Shown here: one piece after another, positions 1-9,133 of the stretch
Position numbering within the stretch: the stretch's first letter is position 1
Layout of the letters: the number at the start of each line of letters is the position of its first letter
DNA from: Lyngbya aestuarii BL J
GTDB taxonomy: Bacteria; Cyanobacteriota; Cyanobacteriia; Cyanobacteriales; Microcoleaceae
Length of the DNA: 64,000 nucleotides
Assembly: GCF_000478195.2 (NCBI RefSeq)
Contig: NZ_AUZM01000001.1
Coordinates: 1 to 64,000 of the forward strand
Reading direction: 5' to 3'
The notes under the pieces: model-generated
Told to the model about the DNA's origin: nothing
The model's input: only the letters and a program-made list of their open reading frames with translations
Databases searched by the model: none
Translations under genes and position numbers: made by a program

Positions 1-50
<50 letters not shown>

Positions 51-284
51 GATTTCACCACTTGAGTTGAGTTAGCTTGCTCATTATTGCTATATCTCTA
101 TATTAATAATGAGTCGCTTTTTCTCTCTGGCTAGTTTCTTTTTTGTGTAAATTAGATGACTCTTAGTTTCCTAAAAGTCCTCAAAAGAATATGTTCAAGG
201 AACTGTGCTTAGGCTTTCAAACTCTTTTGTTATCTAGGTTCGGGCGCGTTGGAAGCAGTTGTCTGTTTCTCGAGCGCATTTACT
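51..284 (-). other. rRNA operon 5' leader with stem-loop and boxA-like site
   Basis: Transcribed spacer between the predicted rrn start and the 16S 5' end. It contains a perfect 9-bp inverted repeat (CTCATTATT at 80-88 with AATAATGAG at 105-113). Read leftward, around 190-215 it also has a TTCCTTGAAC segment resembling cyanobacterial boxA antitermination sequences. In bacterial rrn leaders such elements load Nus factors and guide precursor processing. The boxA assignment is by resemblance only. Confidence 0.55.
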
Positions 285-313
285 AATGTAGCTGACTGTT
301 CTGGGATTGTCAA
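285..313 (-). promoter_or_regulatory. Probable sigma-70-type promoter of the rRNA operon
   Basis: On the minus strand a perfect TTGACA -35 box (313-308) is followed after exactly 17 bases by TACATT (290-285), matching TATAAT at four of six positions. Transcription would start near 278, giving a leader of about 230 nt before 16S. The consensus -35, ideal spacer and position upstream of rrs make this the best promoter candidate in the window. Confidence 0.7.
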
Positions 314-632
314 CCTTTTTTCTAAACTTTTTTTCAATCATCTTTGAACCCTTTGTGTAATGAGGGTTACAGACTTTGTAAGTCGGGCATAACTAAGTTG
401 ATCCTCTTTCAACCGACTTTTTAGAGTTGTCCCGATCTTGATAGAACACTTTAAATCGCATAACCGAGTCGTTTAATCAAAAAAATAAGCCACACTCTGA
501 CAATCACCCTCCGATCTGGAATCGGGTATCTGGTCATTGAGTATGGCAGTTATTTCCCTGAGTCATAGCCGAGCAACCTTCTGGGATATCCTCAAGCCGA
601 TCATCAGTCCCCGAGCCTCATTCAAGAATAGT

Positions 633-1178
633 CTATTCCGATGATGATGAAGGAATTCCCAAACGTTTACGCAATGACTCTGCTCTTTGCCTAGCAATCA
701 CGTTTTTAGGATCACCCTGTAAAGCTTGCTCATAAGCCTCCAATGCCTGAGCCGTTAATTTTTTACGCTCATAGGCATAACCTAAATTGTTGTAGGCAGT
801 CACGTACTCAGGAGCAAGTTTCAAAGCTTCCTTGTATTGTCGAATCGCAATGTCATATTGTTCTTGGGCAAAGTAGGCATAACCCAAAGCATTGTAGACC
901 AGAGCAAGATTTTGAGATTCCTGATCTTGATCTGATATCTTTAAAGCCTTTTGAAATACTACGATCGCCTGCGAGTATAACTTTTTATCGTTATAGATGC
1001 AGCCTAACTCATAATATTCCTGAGCCGTACCCTTCTCTTGGCTCAATTTTTTTTGCAATCGAGACAGTTGATCTTCAACTCGGCGGGTTTTAAAAATCTG
1101 ACGCAACACAAAAAACCCTACCCCAAAGAGTAGAGCCACTAACAATAGCAGGTAGACAACTGGTAAACGACTATCCAT
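633..1178 (-). CDS. Membrane-anchored TPR protein
   Basis: A 181-residue protein with an N-terminal hydrophobic segment (about residues 6-27), a short basic/coiled stretch, then three TPR units (about 52-85, 91-125, 126-159) with the usual Y-x-x-L-G-x-x-Y and A-x-x-x-Y-x-x-A-L positions. TPRs form a superhelical protein-binding scaffold, so this is probably an assembly or tethering factor at a membrane. GTG and ATG starts are adjacent; I chose the ATG at 1178. It lies between the rrn promoter and rplT and shares their leftward direction, but about 120 bases separate it from rplT. The partner cannot be told from sequence. Confidence 0.85.
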   Translation of the reverse strand: MDSRLPVVYLLLLVALLFGVGFFVLRQIFKTRRVEDQLSRLQKKLSQEKGTAQEYYELGCIYNDKKLYSQAIVVFQKALKISDQDQESQNLALVYNALGYAYFAQEQYDIAIRQYKEALKLAPEYVTAYNNLGYAYERKKLTAQALEAYEQALQGDPKNVIARQRAESLRKRLGIPSSSSE

Positions 1179-1302
1179 CACTTTGAGTAATTATGAGAAT
1201 CTCAGAAAAGGAGTGCTGCTGAAGATTTCGCTTCAACTTGCATTCCCCATCTTAAATTCTCGTTGTACTTCTACTCAATTTACCAGGCTATACCACAACT
1301 CA

Positions 1303-1659
1303 TTAAGCTTGAACTTGATCAGCTTGCTGTACCACTTGGCTAAAAGCCTGCGGATCAATCACAGCCAACTGAGCCAGCATTTTACGATTAATTTGGATAT
1401 TCGCCTTTTTCAAACTCCCGATGAGTTGACTATAGCTAACCCCATGTAGACGTGCGGCTGCATTAATACGAGTGATCCACAATCTCCGGAAATCCCGCTT
1501 ACGCTTGCGACGATCTCGATAGGAATTCCGCAAAGCTTGCATGACCCGCTGATTTGCTATCCGAAAATTGGTAGACTGACATCCCCGAAATCCTTTAGCA
1601 AGCTTGAGAATTTTTTTGCGTCGCTTGCGGGCAACGTTACCGCGCTTAACCCTTGTCAT
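1303..1659 (-). CDS. rplT: 50S ribosomal protein L20
   Basis: 118 residues, the normal L20 length. The N-terminus is extremely basic ([23 protein letters not shown]), the extended tail that binds 23S rRNA during early large-subunit assembly, and is followed by the globular half ([23 protein letters not shown]). It follows rpmI by about 40 bases in the same direction, the conserved bacterial pair. infC, which precedes the pair in many bacteria, is not next to it here. Confidence 0.98.
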   Translation of the reverse strand: MTRVKRGNVARKRRKKILKLAKGFRGCQSTNFRIANQRVMQALRNSYRDRRKRKRDFRRLWITRINAAARLHGVSYSQLIGSLKKANIQINRKMLAQLAVIDPQAFSQVVQQADQVQA

Positions 1660-1698
1660 AGTTCATTTCCCTTAACTGATTAAATATCTTCAAACTCC

Positions 1699-1896
1699 CT
1701 AGAGATAGGGCATCATCAAACGTACATTTTCAGCATCCCGCTCGTGAACCTCTGTGGTTTTCGATAAACGACTTTTACGAGATGATTTTTTATGCTGTAA
1801 GAGGTGACTCTTGTAGGCTTTACGGCGCACTAACTTACCGCTACCAGTGACTCGAAAACGTCTAGCGGCTGACTTACGAGTTTTCAGTTTAGGCAT
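1699..1896 (-). CDS. rpmI: 50S ribosomal protein L35
   Basis: 65 residues, typical for L35, starting [21 protein letters not shown] with the conserved basic [15 protein letters not shown] core. It is a small 23S rRNA-binding protein of the large subunit. It is the first gene of a leftward rpmI-rplT operon. Upstream, the minus strand has an AT-rich stretch with TACAAT and TATAGAC near 1920-1935 that could be a -10 region, but I see no convincing -35 box. Confidence 0.98.
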   Translation of the reverse strand: MPKLKTRKSAARRFRVTGSGKLVRRKAYKSHLLQHKKSSRKSRLSKTTEVHERDAENVRLMMPYL

Positions 1897-1994
1897 GAAT
1901 TTTGTCTAATTTCAACACAGTCTATAATTGTATCATGTTCTACCGCCTATTTAGACGTAGCTGCCTAATTAGTTAGAAAAGACCAAATTTCAAG

Positions 1995-2438
1995 CTATTG
2001 GGATGATGAGTCGCTACGTTGATGTTGAACTTCTATACAAGTATGAACATTACCCCGAGGGTTAAAATCTCCTACCAATTTCACCTCTAAAGGATCACAA
2101 GCTCCGACAAAATCATCTAAGATTTGATTGATCGACTCTTCGTGAGAAATATAACGATCGCGATAACTATTGATGTAGAGCTTCAAGGACTTTAACTCCA
2201 CGACTCGCTGATTCGGGACATAGGCCAGGTGAAGCGTGGCAAAATCGGGATAACCCGAGAAAGGACACTTACAGGTAAACTCAGGTAAAGAAATACTCAC
2301 CTCATAACGACGTCCAACGCGCGGGTTCGGAAAAGTAATTAAGTGTCCCTCCTGGATCTCGCGTTCGCCATACATCAGTTTCTCTGGCTCGGAGGACGGA
2401 AAAATATTTTGTTCTTGTTCGGCAGGTAAGTTACTCAT
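1995..2438 (-). CDS. queF: NADPH-dependent 7-cyano-7-deazaguanine reductase (preQ0 reductase)
   Basis: QueF reduces the nitrile of preQ0 to the amine preQ1, the last free-base step before queuosine is placed in tRNA. The 147-residue length is that of the short, unimodular QueF class. The active site FTCKCPFSGYPDF is clear: Cys58 should form the thioimide with preQ0 and Asp65 should be the acid. The NADPH-binding motif VELKSLKLY is at about 80-88. It is divergent from the gene at 2555, with about 115 bases between. I found no preQ1 riboswitch upstream. Confidence 0.95.
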   Translation of the reverse strand: MSNLPAEQEQNIFPSSEPEKLMYGEREIQEGHLITFPNPRVGRRYEVSISLPEFTCKCPFSGYPDFATLHLAYVPNQRVVELKSLKLYINSYRDRYISHEESINQILDDFVGACDPLEVKLVGDFNPRGNVHTCIEVQHQRSDSSSQ

Positions 2439-2554
2439 AACGATTAAAGTCGTGAATCTAAAAACTAAATAAATTTTACCTAAGCTGTGGCTTAAACTTT
2501 CTTGACGAAATATCTTCTGATTGTTCTAATGACAATTACCCTAAAATATAGCAA

Positions 2555-3292
2555 GTGAACTTGGCTCTGGTTGATGGTGATCATGAGTCAGACCCTAAAC
2601 ATTCTTACTCAACTTCAAGTCCTATGCAAAATGTTAACGTTTCTGGCCAGAACTCATCAGAAACAACAAATGCCTATTCTCCCTCTGTCCCAATTTCTCT
2701 CTACCGAGAAGTAACAGCCGAGTTACAGACCTCCAAAGCCTCTATCAACTCTTTGAGAACCCAAAATCAGCAGCTTGTGCAACAAAATCAGCAACTGCGT
2801 CGAGAACTCGAAAATTTAACGCAAGCAGCCATCCAACTTCAGCAAGCAATCAATACTGCTCAAAAGGCGAACCAACCTGAACTCTCTCAACAGAAACAGC
2901 AGAGTCATGCGTCTCTAGAGACTTCTCACTTTAGCAGCCAGCAGAATACGACTTCTTCTAATCCTACAAGCTTTGTAGAACTTCCGATGATGACAAAGGC
3001 GGTCACTCGGAGTTCACCCCAGAACAAGAACAACAACACCCAAACCAATCATCCGCCAATCGCACCTCAATCTCCTGCTTCTGATTTACCGGACAATCCT
3101 CCTTTTCAGCGAGAAATACCGGATCAACTGTTTACTGAAGAACCAGAGGGTCGCAGAAGTCCAACTTCAGAATCTCAACGAGTCGAGTTGAATGGATTTT
3201 GGTTGATCGTCTCAATTGCCTTAATTATTATCGTTGCTTTTGGAGCCGGATATTGGATTTTTCGTCCACTTTTGCAACAACAGCAACGTTAG
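2555..3292 (+). CDS. Coiled-coil, C-terminally membrane-anchored protein
   Basis: No family recognised. The 245-residue product has a Ser/Thr/Asn-rich N-terminus, a coiled coil at about 55-100 rich in Gln and Leu (QNQQLVQQNQQLRRELENL), a long disordered Q/S/P/N-rich linker, and one hydrophobic segment at about 217-237 followed by a short tail. That layout suggests a tail-anchored protein with a cytoplasmic oligomerising region. The reading frame opens at GTG 2555; an in-frame ATG at 2624 is a plausible alternative. A strong hairpin follows the stop codon. Confidence 0.75.
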   Translation: MNLALVDGDHESDPKHSYSTSSPMQNVNVSGQNSSETTNAYSPSVPISLYREVTAELQTSKASINSLRTQNQQLVQQNQQLRRELENLTQAAIQLQQAINTAQKANQPELSQQKQQSHASLETSHFSSQQNTTSSNPTSFVELPMMTKAVTRSSPQNKNNNTQTNHPPIAPQSPASDLPDNPPFQREIPDQLFTEEPEGRRSPTSESQRVELNGFWLIVSIALIIIVAFGAGYWIFRPLLQQQQR

Positions 3293-3299
3293 ACTTGAG

Positions 3300-3333
3300 A
3301 ATTCTCCCCCTATATTCTAATAGAGGGAGAATT
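3300..3333 (+). terminator. Hairpin terminator after the coiled-coil gene
   Basis: Starting eight bases after the stop codon, 3300-3313 and 3320-3333 form a 14-bp stem with one mismatch around a six-base loop (ATTCTA). There is no long T run directly after it (TTTT occurs near 3353), so it may act as a terminator or as an RNA 3'-end stabiliser. Confidence 0.6.
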
Positions 3334-3469
3334 GGTGACTATCTTTTGCTCTCAAATGACTTGAATCAATTTTCAGCAACTTCCCAATAACTGGGTTCTG
3401 AGGAAGCGGGCTAATTTTTGCGAACAAGAGTTTAGACGTGAAGTTCGCCGTAATATAATATTGCCCTTG

Positions 3470-3886
3470 TCAAACAGTCGTTTCAGTCCAATAACTCTCT
3501 AGTGATTCCCTACTTTGAGAATCTTCTGGGATACTCATTTCTGGCTCAAACCCGCGTTGAAATTCTCGTTGCTTAATCTGTTTGGCTTGCAGAGCAACTT
3601 CTAAACACTCCAGAGCAAGTTGGGGATTTCCACTTCCACAGAAGAAGACATCAGCAGCAAAGTAACCATATTCAGGCCAAGTATGAATGGCAATATGAGA
3701 CTCGGCTAATGTGGCGGTTGCTGTCACACCATGAGGACTAAACTGATGAACACAAAAATCTATCAAAGTTGCTCCTCCGGCTGTAATTGCATCGAGTACA
3801 GCTCGACGAATGCGTTCTGGATCGTTCAGTAAGTCAGCGGGACACTGCCAAGCATCAATAACCAGATGGGTTCCCAATTTTTTCAT
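3470..3886 (-). CDS. speD: S-adenosylmethionine decarboxylase proenzyme
   Basis: SpeD makes decarboxylated SAM, the aminopropyl donor for spermidine synthesis. It is a prokaryotic class 1B enzyme: numbering from MKKLGTH, the self-cleavage site AES-H places the pyruvoyl-forming Ser at 63, His68 and Cys83, the catalytic trio of this class. The product is 138 residues, slightly longer than usual because of an acidic Ser-rich tail. The frame is open to an ATG at 3907, but orthologues start MKKLGTH, and GGAGGT lies upstream of that ATG, though at a long spacing. A structured element lies upstream (4001-4089). Confidence 0.95.
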   Translation of the reverse strand: MKKLGTHLVIDAWQCPADLLNDPERIRRAVLDAITAGGATLIDFCVHQFSPHGVTATATLAESHIAIHTWPEYGYFAADVFFCGSGNPQLALECLEVALQAKQIKQREFQRGFEPEMSIPEDSQSRESLESYWTETTV

Positions 3887-4000
3887 TCTGCGCGGTTTTA
3901 CCTCCATCCTATCGGGTTCAAAACCTTAAACTTCACTACTGTATCACAAAAAATTTGAGATCAATGATCACGAGGAAATAGGGAATTCTTAGAGAAATTG

Positions 4001-4089
4001 TTAAGACGACTGAAACCGCTGTCAGTAGCTCTAACCAACAGCGGCTCTGTGAGTTTAAAACTGAATAGAAGTTGATGAAAACGTCTTAA
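4001..4089. ncRNA. Candidate structured RNA or leader between speD and the pentapeptide gene
   Basis: Two nested perfect inverted repeats: an outer TTAAGACG (4001-4008) with CGTCTTAA (4082-4089), and an inner CCGCTGT (4016-4022) with ACAGCGG (4038-4044). On the plus strand the outer stem is followed by TCTC and seven Ts, as in a small RNA with an intrinsic terminator. Read leftward it would lie in the pentapeptide gene's 3' UTR and the speD leader. Strand and function are not settled by sequence. Confidence 0.4.
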
Positions 4090-4101
4090 TCTCTTTTTTT
4101 A

Positions 4102-5157
4102 TTAAGCATAAGTTGCACCATTGGGCAAAATCGCCCCTTCTAGGAACACTTCATCTAAACTGGTTTGATTCAAACTGGCACCAATCAAATTCGCTTGACA
4201 CAAATTTGCCCCTTTAAGATTCGCGCCTTTGAGAGAAGTCAAGAGCAATCCCGCTCCTTTGAGATTAGCGTGACTCAAGTTCGCTCCTCGTAAGTCCGCT
4301 TCTAGCAAACTCGCACCTGCCAAATTTGCTCCGGTTAAGTTTGCCCCTCGTAGATTGGCTTGACTCAAATCTGCTAGTCTCAAGTCAGCTTCATGTAAAA
4401 TCAAGCCATTCAGATTAGCATTTTTCAAATTGGTACTCTTTAAATTTGCTCCACTCAATTGCGCTCCATTGAGATTGGCTCCTTCTAAATCAGCACCTTG
4501 TAAATTAGCTCGGGTTAAGTTTGCCACACATAAGTTAGCATTGCGTAAACTCGCTTCACTCAAATCGGCTCCCATCAGATTTGCACCACTGAGGTTACTG
4601 CGATTCAAATAAGCTCGAATCAGACAAGCTGAACTCAAGTTCGCGCCACCCAGTTCGCTTTCACTTAAAATCGCTCTGGTAAGGTTTACTCCACTGAGAT
4701 CAATCGCGCTCAAAGTCGCCCGTGAGAGAGTCGCCCCAATCAGAGTTGCTTCTATCAGTTTAGAGCCATTAAGTAGAGAAGTTCCGATTAAACTGGCTCC
4801 TGTTAAGTTTGCCCCACTCAGATCTGCTTGAGACAGAACACTCCCACTGAGAAGCGCGCCACTCATGTTAGCTTGAACCAGTAGAGTTTGGGTGAAACTT
4901 GCTCCACTTAAATTGGCTTCAATCAAAATGGCTTGACTCAAGTCCGCATGACTCAGGTCTGCTCCACTCAAATTGGCACAAATTAGTCGAGTTTTACTTA
5001 AGTTTGCTCCGGTCAGATTCGCATAACTGAGATTAACTCGATTGAGATTTGCTGCATTTAATTGAGCTGCCATCAGGTTGATTTCGCTAAAGCTACGTTC
5101 CCCTTTGGCATATCGTCTTAAGAGTTTATTCGCACTGAAAATTTCACTAGCCTTCAT
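4102..5157 (-). CDS. Pentapeptide-repeat protein
   Basis: 351 residues, almost all consecutive A(N/D)LXX pentapeptides from about residue 30 to the end, with no obvious signal peptide or catalytic domain. Such repeats fold into a right-handed quadrilateral beta helix. The first 28 residues (MKASEIFSANKLLRRYAKGERSF start) form a short non-repeat cap common in cyanobacterial members. The family is abundant in cyanobacteria and most functions are unknown. A quinolone-protection (Qnr) role is possible in principle but nothing here points to it. The gene stands alone, with about 200 bases to the next gene downstream. Confidence 0.9.
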   Translation of the reverse strand: MKASEIFSANKLLRRYAKGERSFSEINLMAAQLNAANLNRVNLSYANLTGANLSKTRLICANLSGADLSHADLSQAILIEANLSGASFTQTLLVQANMSGALLSGSVLSQADLSGANLTGASLIGTSLLNGSKLIEATLIGATLSRATLSAIDLSGVNLTRAILSESELGGANLSSACLIRAYLNRSNLSGANLMGADLSEASLRNANLCVANLTRANLQGADLEGANLNGAQLSGANLKSTNLKNANLNGLILHEADLRLADLSQANLRGANLTGANLAGASLLEADLRGANLSHANLKGAGLLLTSLKGANLKGANLCQANLIGASLNQTSLDEVFLEGAILPNGATYA

Positions 5158-5955
5158 ACAAAATGAATAATTTACTGTAATCTATCGTTCGCTGATAAAT
5201 TCTCAATTAACGCAATTGAGAACTTATTAATTAGGATTGGGGGTGAACATTGAGTTCACAGTTTAATCAAGCTATCGGACGGAGGACGACGATACTAAAC
5301 GCTGTCGGTCAAGATTAAATTTCACTGACCTAAGACTGTTTAATTCTGGGGGATTGGCCGTCTGTCTAATCCCTGCAATTTATCAAGCACAGGGAGTTCA
5401 GCTAGTATCGCCAGCAACAAGAATGTACTGTTGCCAAGAAATCCAATTGGGTAGTTCCAGTGAAGATTGTGAATGAATCAGCAGCAATGAAACCCGTTGC
5501 AAACCGAATATAGTGAGGCGAATCAAACTCTGATTTTTAGAAAAAGTTGGAATGGGTTTAGTCCCAGTGAAATGAGGTTGAACGGGCAGAATTTTCTTAA
5601 GCACAAAACAGTAGCGCTGTTGTGCTATCTCTCGATGAGTGTGGTCGAACCTAGAGTGGTTTGGGTCTCCCATAAAATCTGCATCCTGTTACCCCAGTCA
5701 CGAATCTTCCCTGATGACAGGGGTGATGATTGCCAATCAGGGTCAGCTTTTCTCAGTTGGGACAGTGCTGACCTCAATACACTTTTTAAATTATTGCCCC
5801 TTAGTTAAAGATAATAACTGAAAAATCAACTGGGCAGGGACGAGCTTGTTATCAGAAAATCGCCCTTGATGAGTCATTCTGATCATTTTGTCGGATTCAT
5901 TACCGGATCATCAAGGAAAATAGAGATAAAGTTCAGTTGACACACAGGAGGTCAC
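5158..5955. other. Intergenic stretch without a convincing gene
   Basis: About 800 bases between divergent genes. Open frames on both strands (5398-5673 minus; 5497-5808 and 5639-5821 plus) overlap each other, have no recognisable domain and lack good ribosome binding sites. A short inverted repeat (GGGATT/AATCCC near 5350-5385) is the only structure I see. The last 60 bases should contain the promoter of the gene at 5956. Confidence 0.4.
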
Positions 5956-7020
5956 ATGGAAGTTCGCGGGATCTGGATTACAAACACTGATAGTAAAGTC
6001 CTTTATTCTCGACAAACTATCGCCGAGGCAATGCAGTTTTTGGCGGAAACAGGATTTAACGTGGTGTTTCCTGTGGTTTGGAATAAGGGAGTCACACTTT
6101 ACCGCTCTCAAATGATGAGCCAATTGTTTGGAGTAGAAATTGATTTTTATGTGAGTCGTGGACAAGGACGCGATCCGTTACGAGAATTGATTGAAGAAGC
6201 CCATCAAGTGGGTCTGAAAGTGATTCCCTGGTTTGAATATGGTTTTGCCAGTTCTTATCAACAAAAAGGGGGGCGAATTTTGAGCAAAAACCCTCATTGG
6301 GCAGCGATAGATGCTCAGGGAAATCTTTTGGTAAAAAATGGTTTTGAGTGGATGAATGGTTTTGATCTTGATGTTCAAAACTTCATCCTTAATTTAATTC
6401 TAGAGGTCGTCAGAAATTATGACGTTGATGGAATTCAAGGGGATGATCGAATGCCTGCGATGCCTTCTGAGGGAGGATATGATCTGAAAACGGTTGAACG
6501 CTATATTCAACAATATGGTCGTAGACCTCCACTTTACCATAAAGATGAGCAATGGCTTCAGTGGAGAGCTGATATTTTAACGGGATTTTTAGCTCGTCTT
6601 TATCAGGAAGTGAAAGCGATTAAGCCTCATATTATGGTATCGATGGCACCGAGTCCTTATCGATGGGGATTGAATGAATATTTGCAAGATTATATCGCCT
6701 GGATTGATCAAAATTTGGTTGATATGATTCATCCTCAACTTTATCGTCGCAACTTCTGGAGTTATAAAGGTTTGGTGGATCAGTTGGTTGATACTCAGTT
6801 TAAAAATTGGCAAATTCCAAAATTATCTCCGGGAGTTTTACTCAAAATTGGCTCCTATACGATGACTGAAACTGAACTTTTAAAAGCGATTGATTATAAT
6901 CGTTATCGAGGGGTACAAGGAGAGGTATTTTTCTTCTATGAAGGATTACGAGAAAATAATAATGCTTTGGGAAATGCTTTACGGAAAGGCCCTTATACAA
7001 AAAGAGTTTCTCCCTGGTAG
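5956..7020 (+). CDS. GHL10 (DUF187) family glycoside-hydrolase-like protein
   Basis: 354 residues starting MEVRGIWITNTDSKVL, the signature opening of the GHL10/DUF187 family, which adopts a TIM barrel and is thought to act on polysaccharide. Conserved acidic/aromatic blocks are visible: NVVFPVVWNKG, VIPWFEYGF, DVDGIQGDDR, MVSMAPSPY and IHPQLYRR. The first residues enter the barrel directly, so no signal peptide is seen and the protein may be cytoplasmic or exported by another route. AGGAGG lies six bases before the ATG. Substrate unknown. It is followed after 74 bases by a glycosyltransferase in the same direction. Confidence 0.88.
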   Translation: MEVRGIWITNTDSKVLYSRQTIAEAMQFLAETGFNVVFPVVWNKGVTLYRSQMMSQLFGVEIDFYVSRGQGRDPLRELIEEAHQVGLKVIPWFEYGFASSYQQKGGRILSKNPHWAAIDAQGNLLVKNGFEWMNGFDLDVQNFILNLILEVVRNYDVDGIQGDDRMPAMPSEGGYDLKTVERYIQQYGRRPPLYHKDEQWLQWRADILTGFLARLYQEVKAIKPHIMVSMAPSPYRWGLNEYLQDYIAWIDQNLVDMIHPQLYRRNFWSYKGLVDQLVDTQFKNWQIPKLSPGVLLKIGSYTMTETELLKAIDYNRYRGVQGEVFFFYEGLRENNNALGNALRKGPYTKRVSPW

Positions 7021-7094
7021 TTTAATTGGTAGAAGATGATCAAAATCTTTCATTAAATCAAAGCTTTTTAGGTAAATATTTTTGAGAAGTCAAA

Positions 7095-9008
7095 ATGAAT
7101 TTAGATCAAACGGAAATTCACCTATCTGTAATTATTGTTTGCGAAAAAGATCAATGGGAATTTCTCTTTGATACAATCGCAACGGTAGAAGATTGTCTCG
7201 ATATTGTTGATGAAGTTCTAATTGCGACTTCTCATTTTCTCAGTTATGATGATGAAGAATTTTTAAGCTATTTTAGTGGTAAAGGTTATATTATTTGTCA
7301 ATTTGATGATAATTTGAGTCGGGCTAATGTTCTAAATTTATCGATTAAAAAAGCCCTGGGAAAGTATATTTTTCCTTTATTAGCTAAAAACAAAATTAAC
7401 TCTAATTATCTCAGTGATGCTGTAGACATTTTAGAGAATAAACCTAATATTGGCGTTATTTATGGAGATATTGAGTTATTTGGAGAAAACAATAAAATTC
7501 AAGTTTTACCTGATTTTTCAGAGGTTCAGCTTCTCCGTCAAAATTTTATTAATCTGAGTTCACTTTTTAGAAAACAAGTTTGGGAAGACTGCGGGGGGTT
7601 TGATGTTAATATCCAGACTCAGACTGAATTTGAATGGAAGTTTTGGTTGAGTGCAGTTGAAAATAATTGGGATTTTTTTCACTTTCCTAAAGTTTTATTG
7701 TATCAAAGAATTATTTTAGATCAAGGAGTTCCTAAAAATCAAAACAAACAAGAGATTCAAAAACATCCTTTAGTTAGTGTTTGTATTCCTACTTTTAACG
7801 GTGATCGGTTTATTGCTGAAGCCATTTCTAGTATTTTATCTCAGACTTATCCAACCTTAGAAATTATTGTTGCTGACGACGGTTCGACTGACCAAACTGT
7901 TGCAATTATTAAGACATTTCAAGACAAAACATCAATTGATATTTCGCTCTTTTCTCACCAACCTTTAGGACTCGCTCAAAACTGTAATTTTGCTCTTTCT
8001 AAAGCTCAGGGAAAATATATTAAATTTTTATTTCAAGATGACCTACTCTCTCCTAATTGTATCACAGAACTGGTAAAAATAGCGGAAAAAGATAATGAAA
8101 TTGGGTTGGTATTTTCTCCGCGTGAGATCTGTTTTGTAGATGAAGTTGCTGAAACTGATTCCGATCTGATCTCGATTTATCAAGAGTTTCAAAATATTCA
8201 TCAAGCTTGGTCAAGTTTAAAACCGATTCAACGCGGTGAAGAATTATTAAAAGATCCCCATCTTTTCAAACATCCAATTAACAAAATTGGAGAACCGAGT
8301 ACAGTTTTAATTCGTCGAGAATTCTTTGAAAAAATAGGAGGATTTGATCCTAAACTCAATCAATTAGTTGATCTGGATCTCTGGCTACGAATCATGGGAA
8401 ACTATAAAGTCGGATTTGTTAATCAAGTTCTGTCCTATTTCCGACTTCATACCCACCAAAAAACCTATCAAAACATTTCTGAAAACCTTTCAACAGATCT
8501 AAAATTTTATCAGAAAGTTTATTCTCATCCAGTTTATCATTTTTTACCCTCATCCGTTCGGGATCGCGCTTTGTGTATTTATACGATTAACTTAAATCAT
8601 TTTTATCTATATTTCTCCGATTATAGTTCGGGAACTTTCTTAGAAAATTTACGTCAATTAAGACGAGAAGTTGCTGAATACTGGCTCAAACAACTTCTTC
8701 CAGAAGAATTTCAGACAAAACCCTCAAGCTATTTTAAAATAGTCTATCGTATCTTACTGAGAAATAAAAGCTTGAGAGCGGAACCCCTAACCGAATCTGA
8801 GCAAATATTTGTTCAAAGTCTGATTAACACAATAACAAATTCATCTGCTAATTATCAAAGAACTGGAGTAATTTTAGCACTAATGTTGTATCCCAATTCA
8901 ACTCAATTCTCATTAACCTCCGATCTAATATCCATACCCAAAGGATTATACGAAAATTTGATAGATTGGATAAAAATAGGGGATTTCAATCTGGTTCTAA
9001 AACAATAA
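7095..9008 (+). CDS. Two-domain family 2 glycosyltransferase
   Basis: A 637-residue protein with two GT-A regions. The first (about 8-215) begins LSVIIVCEKDQ and has a GT2-like fold pattern but lacks a clear DxD, so it may be degenerate. The second (about 222-460) is canonical: LVSVCIPTFNG, VADDGSTDQT, FLFQDD and RRxFFExIGGFD followed by DLDLWLR. The last 150 residues are helical and unassigned. GT2 enzymes move nucleotide-activated sugars onto glycan or protein acceptors at the cytoplasmic side. AT-rich coding resembles the GT41 gene at 11039, suggesting a shared surface-glycan or glycoprotein role. Confidence 0.9.
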   Translation: MNLDQTEIHLSVIIVCEKDQWEFLFDTIATVEDCLDIVDEVLIATSHFLSYDDEEFLSYFSGKGYIICQFDDNLSRANVLNLSIKKALGKYIFPLLAKNKINSNYLSDAVDILENKPNIGVIYGDIELFGENNKIQVLPDFSEVQLLRQNFINLSSLFRKQVWEDCGGFDVNIQTQTEFEWKFWLSAVENNWDFFHFPKVLLYQRIILDQGVPKNQNKQEIQKHPLVSVCIPTFNGDRFIAEAISSILSQTYPTLEIIVADDGSTDQTVAIIKTFQDKTSIDISLFSHQPLGLAQNCNFALSKAQGKYIKFLFQDDLLSPNCITELVKIAEKDNEIGLVFSPREICFVDEVAETDSDLISIYQEFQNIHQAWSSLKPIQRGEELLKDPHLFKHPINKIGEPSTVLIRREFFEKIGGFDPKLNQLVDLDLWLRIMGNYKVGFVNQVLSYFRLHTHQKTYQNISENLSTDLKFYQKVYSHPVYHFLPSSVRDRALCIYTINLNHFYLYFSDYSSGTFLENLRQLRREVAEYWLKQLLPEEFQTKPSSYFKIVYRILLRNKSLRAEPLTESEQIFVQSLINTITNSSANYQRTGVILALMLYPNSTQFSLTSDLISIPKGLYENLIDWIKIGDFNLVLKQ

Positions 9009-9133
9009 GTTCAGATCAAAATAAAGGTAAAATAACTTCATCTTAAGCTTGATCAACCTTGAGAACGATGTGTTAAACTCGATTTTTGTGCTTTAACTAC
9101 AATCAGTCAACATCATTTGGAGAATTATTAGTA

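Noticed and set aside
2439-2554. Possible preQ1 riboswitch upstream of queF
   Set aside because: I could not find a preQ1-I or -II consensus (no conserved pseudoknot pattern) in the 115-base spacer.
4430-4612. Plus-strand frame inside the pentapeptide gene
   Set aside because: It is an antisense shadow of the A(N/D)LXX repeats, which give repetitive frames on the opposite strand.
4102-5157. Direct-repeat array resembling CRISPR
   Set aside because: The periodicity is 15 bases and comes from pentapeptide codons, not constant repeats with unique spacers.
5398-5673. 91-codon minus-strand frame and overlapping plus-strand frames in the 5.2-5.9 kb spacer
   Set aside because: They overlap each other, have no recognisable domain and lack a convincing ribosome binding site. 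I treat the stretch as noncoding.
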